15,277 bases of DNA, taken from the NCBI GenBank assembly GCA_002284615.2, contig MU069486.1, positions 407,693-422,969 of the forward strand. Reading direction: 5' to 3'. A program made the translations under genes and the position numbers. The stretch is from Dunaliella salina (Eukaryota; Chlorophyta; Chlorophyceae; Chlamydomonadales; Dunaliellaceae). Shown here in pieces: positions 12,774 to 15,277 of this stretch (position 1 is the first letter of the stretch; each line of letters starts with the position of its first letter). The notes under the pieces were generated by a model, which saw only the letters and a list, made by a program, of their open reading frames with translations, had not been told where the DNA came from and did no database searches.

Positions 12774-13209
12774 CTAGCAGTAACCCGTGCCTGATCTTGC
12801 TGATGAGAGCTGAGAGGAGTCTTTTCGAGAGCTAGTCTGCTGATGGCAAGCATACCGGACAGAATGAGCGTGAGGCCCCAGAGCAAGCTTGGAGGCCTTG
12901 TGAGTGTCAAGACCAAGCTTTTCAAGTGGCTCCGATGTGTGTGGCGTGTAGATGACCCCACCCACACCTAACAGAATTGTAGAAGAATGACTTGAGCTGA
13001 GGTCCTTGAAAGATGGCGGCATAAGTTGCGGTGCTGCTGCTTGGAGGCCTTGAGCTGATTCTTGGCTGGGGGTCTTCACAGTATTTGACTTCCACAAGAC
13101 GGACGTGCCTCTGTTCTGGGAGGAGCTGACTAGGGTGACGGACCTTGGGCGTAAGGTGGAGTAGCTGTGGCTGGCGCTGGGTGCTCCCTGTTTCCGTGCC
13201 CCCTTGCAC
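12774..13209 (-). pseudogene. Retrotransposon RLE-like nuclease segment, degenerate
   Basis: A minus frame 13209-12922 contains LLPEQRHVRLVEVKYCED; the E-V-K triplet (E at 13090-13092, K at 13084-13086) fits the D/E-x-K core of a PD-(D/E)xK nuclease. After frameshifts, the frame 13097-12774 carries TILLGVGGVIYTPHT and LGLDTHKASKLALGPHAHS, and a third frame carries ALEKTPLSSHQQDQARVTA near 12800. The three frames together look like one ancestral C-terminus broken by at least two shifts. The nuclease assignment is an inference from this motif and from the knuckle upstream. Confidence 0.55.
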
Positions 13210-13342
13210 TTCTCAAAGGATACCGGTATTTGGTCCTTGGCACTCTTTTCATGGGTAGAACTAATATTGCATCAGGGCGGCTAGAAGTGAGCCTTTCTTT
13301 GCCAGGGAAACAATGAGGGAAAAATACGTAGGGAGGGTTCTA

Positions 13343-13772
13343 TTAGCTCAGGGATCTGGAAATCCTGTGAAGCAAGACGATATGCGCTGCTAATCTCCAT
13401 GGAGGCAAGACCTGCCCCAAAAGGCTTTTGCTGATACCTTCTAGAAGGATTCTGCTGGCCATATTGTAGCGCTTAGTTATCACGTATGACATGGTGGAAA
13501 ATTTGCGTCCTGATAGAATATGAAGGGCACTGTCAGGCTCCCCACTTAAGGTCATTGTAGACAGGTCAAATTTTTGAGCGTAGTGCATGCTTCTGGTTGA
13601 AGAGGGTGCCCATGCGGTAGTTACAGATTCTCTGCTTCATTTTGAAAGGAAGTGTTAGCATGGTCCACAAGGCATTACTCACCATTTTTATTGACAGTGG
13701 GATGCAGATTTTGGTAGAAAGAGTGCTTTCCAAGCTGTGTTTCGAGTGCATGTGTGTCCGCTGCGGACACAC
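13343..13772 (-). pseudogene. Retrotransposon zinc-knuckle/RHN segment, degenerate
   Basis: Two overlapping minus frames, joined by a frameshift near 13570. The first (13772-13566) ends in LPFKMKQRICNYRMGTLFNQ. The second (13588-13343) has GEPDSALHILSGRKF and VITKRYNMASRILLEGISK. Compared with the plus-strand copy at 12413, both cysteines of the C-x2-C pair and the later cysteine (now R) are gone, and RHN has become RYN. This is the knuckle that precedes the RLE domain. Confidence 0.7.
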
Positions 13773-14020
13773 AGCGGATCATGGAGGTTGGAGAAATATT
13801 CGAGCTTTAGCCCAAAGCTTAAGGCAGGTGAGTTTGTGTGTTCTGATGCACTTGCAAGGGTGCGGGCAGTTTCCTCGAAAGCAAGCGAGTTGGTGTCATG
13901 AAAAGGGTTGCCTTCATAATTTACACAAGGGAACAGTATGTCTGCAGGGGTGTCATAATCCTGAATGGCCTGATGTTTGGCAATGGCACCTGCGCGTTCG
14001 TTTTTGGCAATTCCAGCAGG
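13688..14020 (-). pseudogene. Retrotransposon RNase H C-terminal part and linker
   Basis: An open minus-strand frame without ATG, 110 codons, ending at TAA 13688-13690. It begins AGIAKNERAGAIAKHQ, which matches the final RNase H motif of the type 'H-A-G-I-x-G-N-E-x-A-D-x-x-A'; here the usual G is K and the usual D is G, so it is altered. A linker follows with FPCVNYEGNPFHDTNSLAFE. It directly continues the sequence that ends SHAG at 14727, on the other side of the inserted transposon. Confidence 0.65.
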
Positions 14021-14723
14021 AGGGTTAAAAAAAAGTAATGGACCCCTATGTCAATTTTTCGGGTGGGGACTCTCTTACCTACCCACCACCCCCTTCCAAT
14101 GCACCAGTCCAGAGAATAAGGATACCAATCTGCTCCTCTTCAATTCACCATCCATTTGGTTACTCAATTATTCCTTTGAAAAGTGAGTTGTGGTAGAGTT
14201 ATGGGGCAAAAGCGCAGCAGAAGCTTATGCATACCTACCCTTCCACCCACAACTGGCTTGCAAGTTCTCAAACTGCCCTCCTGATTTCACAGTGCAATAA
14301 CAATTATATATTGTCATTAAAGTTCGGATTGATTTGCAGCATGTTTGTCTCCCTGCTGCTCACACCCTCGCATGCATGGCACTGATCGGTCATGCATACA
14401 GTCATGACCACAGTCATGACTTCCAGCCATGCACACGGGCCCCCCTTTAACCCGACTTGCTCAAAGAGGGTGCCAATTGACAGTTCTTAAGCTTAAGAAT
14501 CTGATGATGTGCTTGTGACTAGGAGTGGCTCATAAAAGTTCTGGAGGTGGGGTCTCACAACATCGGAACCCCCCTCAACCACACACCACCCCCCACCTGG
14601 CCCCTATGTATACCAATACCCCTATGCTTTCCAATCGATAGCCCTCAATGTGAGGAATCCAAATATACTGGTTTTAATAAGATTCACACTGGGTCCAAAA
14701 GTTATGCTTCCTGGACCCTCCTG
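14017..14723. mobile_element. hAT-like non-autonomous transposon, copy 2 (in retroelement)
   Basis: A 707-bp copy of the family seen at 2405-3100. Ends are CAGGAGGGTT (14017-14026) and ACCCTCCTG (14715-14723), with flanking ATTCCAG (14010-14016) and GTTCCAG (14724-14730), a 7-bp target duplication with one change. The flanks are the two halves of an RNase H coding sequence on the minus strand, so the element is an insertion into a retrotransposon. The internal CCAATTGA/CCAATCGA pair recurs near 14472 and 14631. No transposase. Confidence 0.8.
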
Positions 14724-14726
14724 GTT

Positions 14727-15216
14727 CCAGCATGAGATCTAACCTCAGAAAGAAATGAATTCAGTGTAGGTGAATTGCTCACAAGCTGTATGAGCATCTT
14801 AAGGCATGCCCTTGAATATGCTAGCGGTGAAGCTCTGGATACAGTATTTGTTTTCTGATTCGGTGCAATGGGGACAGGCTATCCGCGGCAACGCAAAAGT
14901 AGCCTAGGAGGATGGCAGCTGCGGCCAATTCAGCCCTCACGATGGTTTTGGTGATTCCTGCTCCATTTGGGTGTACATACTTGGGGCCATCTCTAAACGG
15001 GTGGTAGACAGTAAGACTAGCACCAGCAATGGGTTCAACAAGGTTTTTGTTATCACTGAGTAGGCAGTCGACAACCTGCCCCAACTTTTTGCTTGTCATT
15101 CTGAACATGAAACCTGCCATACATGCCATCCGATTCAGCATTCCTTTAAAAATGTGGGATAGGTGGGAACAGGGCATGCTGCTCTCCGGGGGCGTGGCAT
15201 GCTTGACAGATGACAA
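14727..15216 (-). pseudogene. Retrotransposon RNase H domain, N-terminal part
   Basis: A 131-codon open frame (15216 to 14821, stop TAG) contains the block GITKTIVRAELAAAAILLG with the catalytic-type glutamate (codon 14929-14931), and VAADSLSPLHRI, which matches the 'TDS' aspartate region of RNase H. Past the stop, another frame (about 14790 to 14727) continues with sequence ending EVRSHAG, the usual approach to the last RNase H helix. One stop and one frameshift therefore separate the two parts. The RNase H of such elements would remove RNA from the cDNA hybrid; this copy cannot be active. Confidence 0.7.
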
Positions 15217-15245
15217 CTTGCTGGAAGCTCGTCAGCTCGATTGCC

Positions 15246-15277
15246 CCAAACATGCACAACACGCACACGCACACACA
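15246..15277. repeat. CA-rich microsatellite at right edge
   Basis: ACACGCACACGCACACACA runs into the window end; its full length is not visible. Confidence 0.8.

Larger units (their letters stand above)
12625..15277 (-). mobile_element. Decayed non-LTR retrotransposon with RNase H and RLE module
   Basis: Read right to left, this holds in order: an RNase H-like domain (first part 14740-15216, last part 13950-14020), a linker, a degenerate zinc-knuckle/RHN segment (13343-13772) and a restriction-like-endonuclease-like segment around 13090 followed by more C-terminal sequence to about 12780. A knuckle with C-x2-C, HIL, C and RHN, followed by a D/E-x-K nuclease core, is the signature of RLE-type non-LTR elements (R2-like); in green algae the Dualen/RandI group is the likeliest home, from memory. 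The reverse transcriptase would lie beyond the right edge. Several stops and frameshifts plus the transposon at 14017-14723 show that it is dead. Confidence 0.75.

Noticed and set aside
14017..14723. Part of the retrotransposon's own non-coding sequence
   Set aside because: It has inverted ends, a target duplication and a second copy at 2405-3100, and it interrupts a coding domain.

Overview
This window looks like nuclear DNA from a eukaryote, most likely a green alga. The evidence is a gene in many short exons with standard GT-AG introns, a TGTAA poly(A) signal (the form used by Chlamydomonas-type algae) just after its stop codon, near-even base composition, long repeat-laden introns, and broken non-LTR retrotransposons that pair an RNase H domain with a restriction-like endonuclease (RLE) module. 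A Dunaliella-like chlorophyte would fit, but that is a guess from general features.

Left half (626-8730, + strand): one intron-rich gene that can be read from start to stop. Eight exons (626-765, 1446-1556, 4922-5044, 5979-6113, 6315-6440, 6583-6714, 7335-7460, 8709-8730) add up to 915 nt, giving a 304-residue protein made of exactly seven WD40 blades. All seven introns have the same phase and cut just before the 'I/L/V-W' of a blade, so each middle exon is one repeat unit. Six of seven donors start with GT. The donor of exon 6 reads TTGAGC where GTGAGC is expected, and this places an in-frame TGA directly after the exon. The allele may therefore be broken, may use a rare donor, or may contain a one-base error.

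The introns carry most of the unusual material. Several hold decayed copies of the exon that follows them (ghosts of exons 3, 4 and 6). Intron 2 holds a complete ~696-bp hAT-like non-autonomous transposon. Intron 3 holds a SINE-like insertion with a 15-bp target duplication inside a ghost exon, plus a ~210-bp nested palindrome. Intron 7 holds a 15.3-copy, 41-bp minisatellite that is open in all three antisense frames.

Right half (about 8940-15277): no intact gene was recognised. It contains a tRNA-derived SINE (9239-9350), a 291-bp inverted-repeat element (11358-11648), short tandem duplications, and two decayed retrotransposon copies in tail-to-tail orientation (+ strand ~11990-12610; - strand ~12625-15277). 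The minus-strand copy is split inside its RNase H domain by a second ~707-bp copy of the hAT-like element of intron 2, which gives a clear order of insertion. A 51-codon open frame at 10781-10936 is the only other possible host coding segment.
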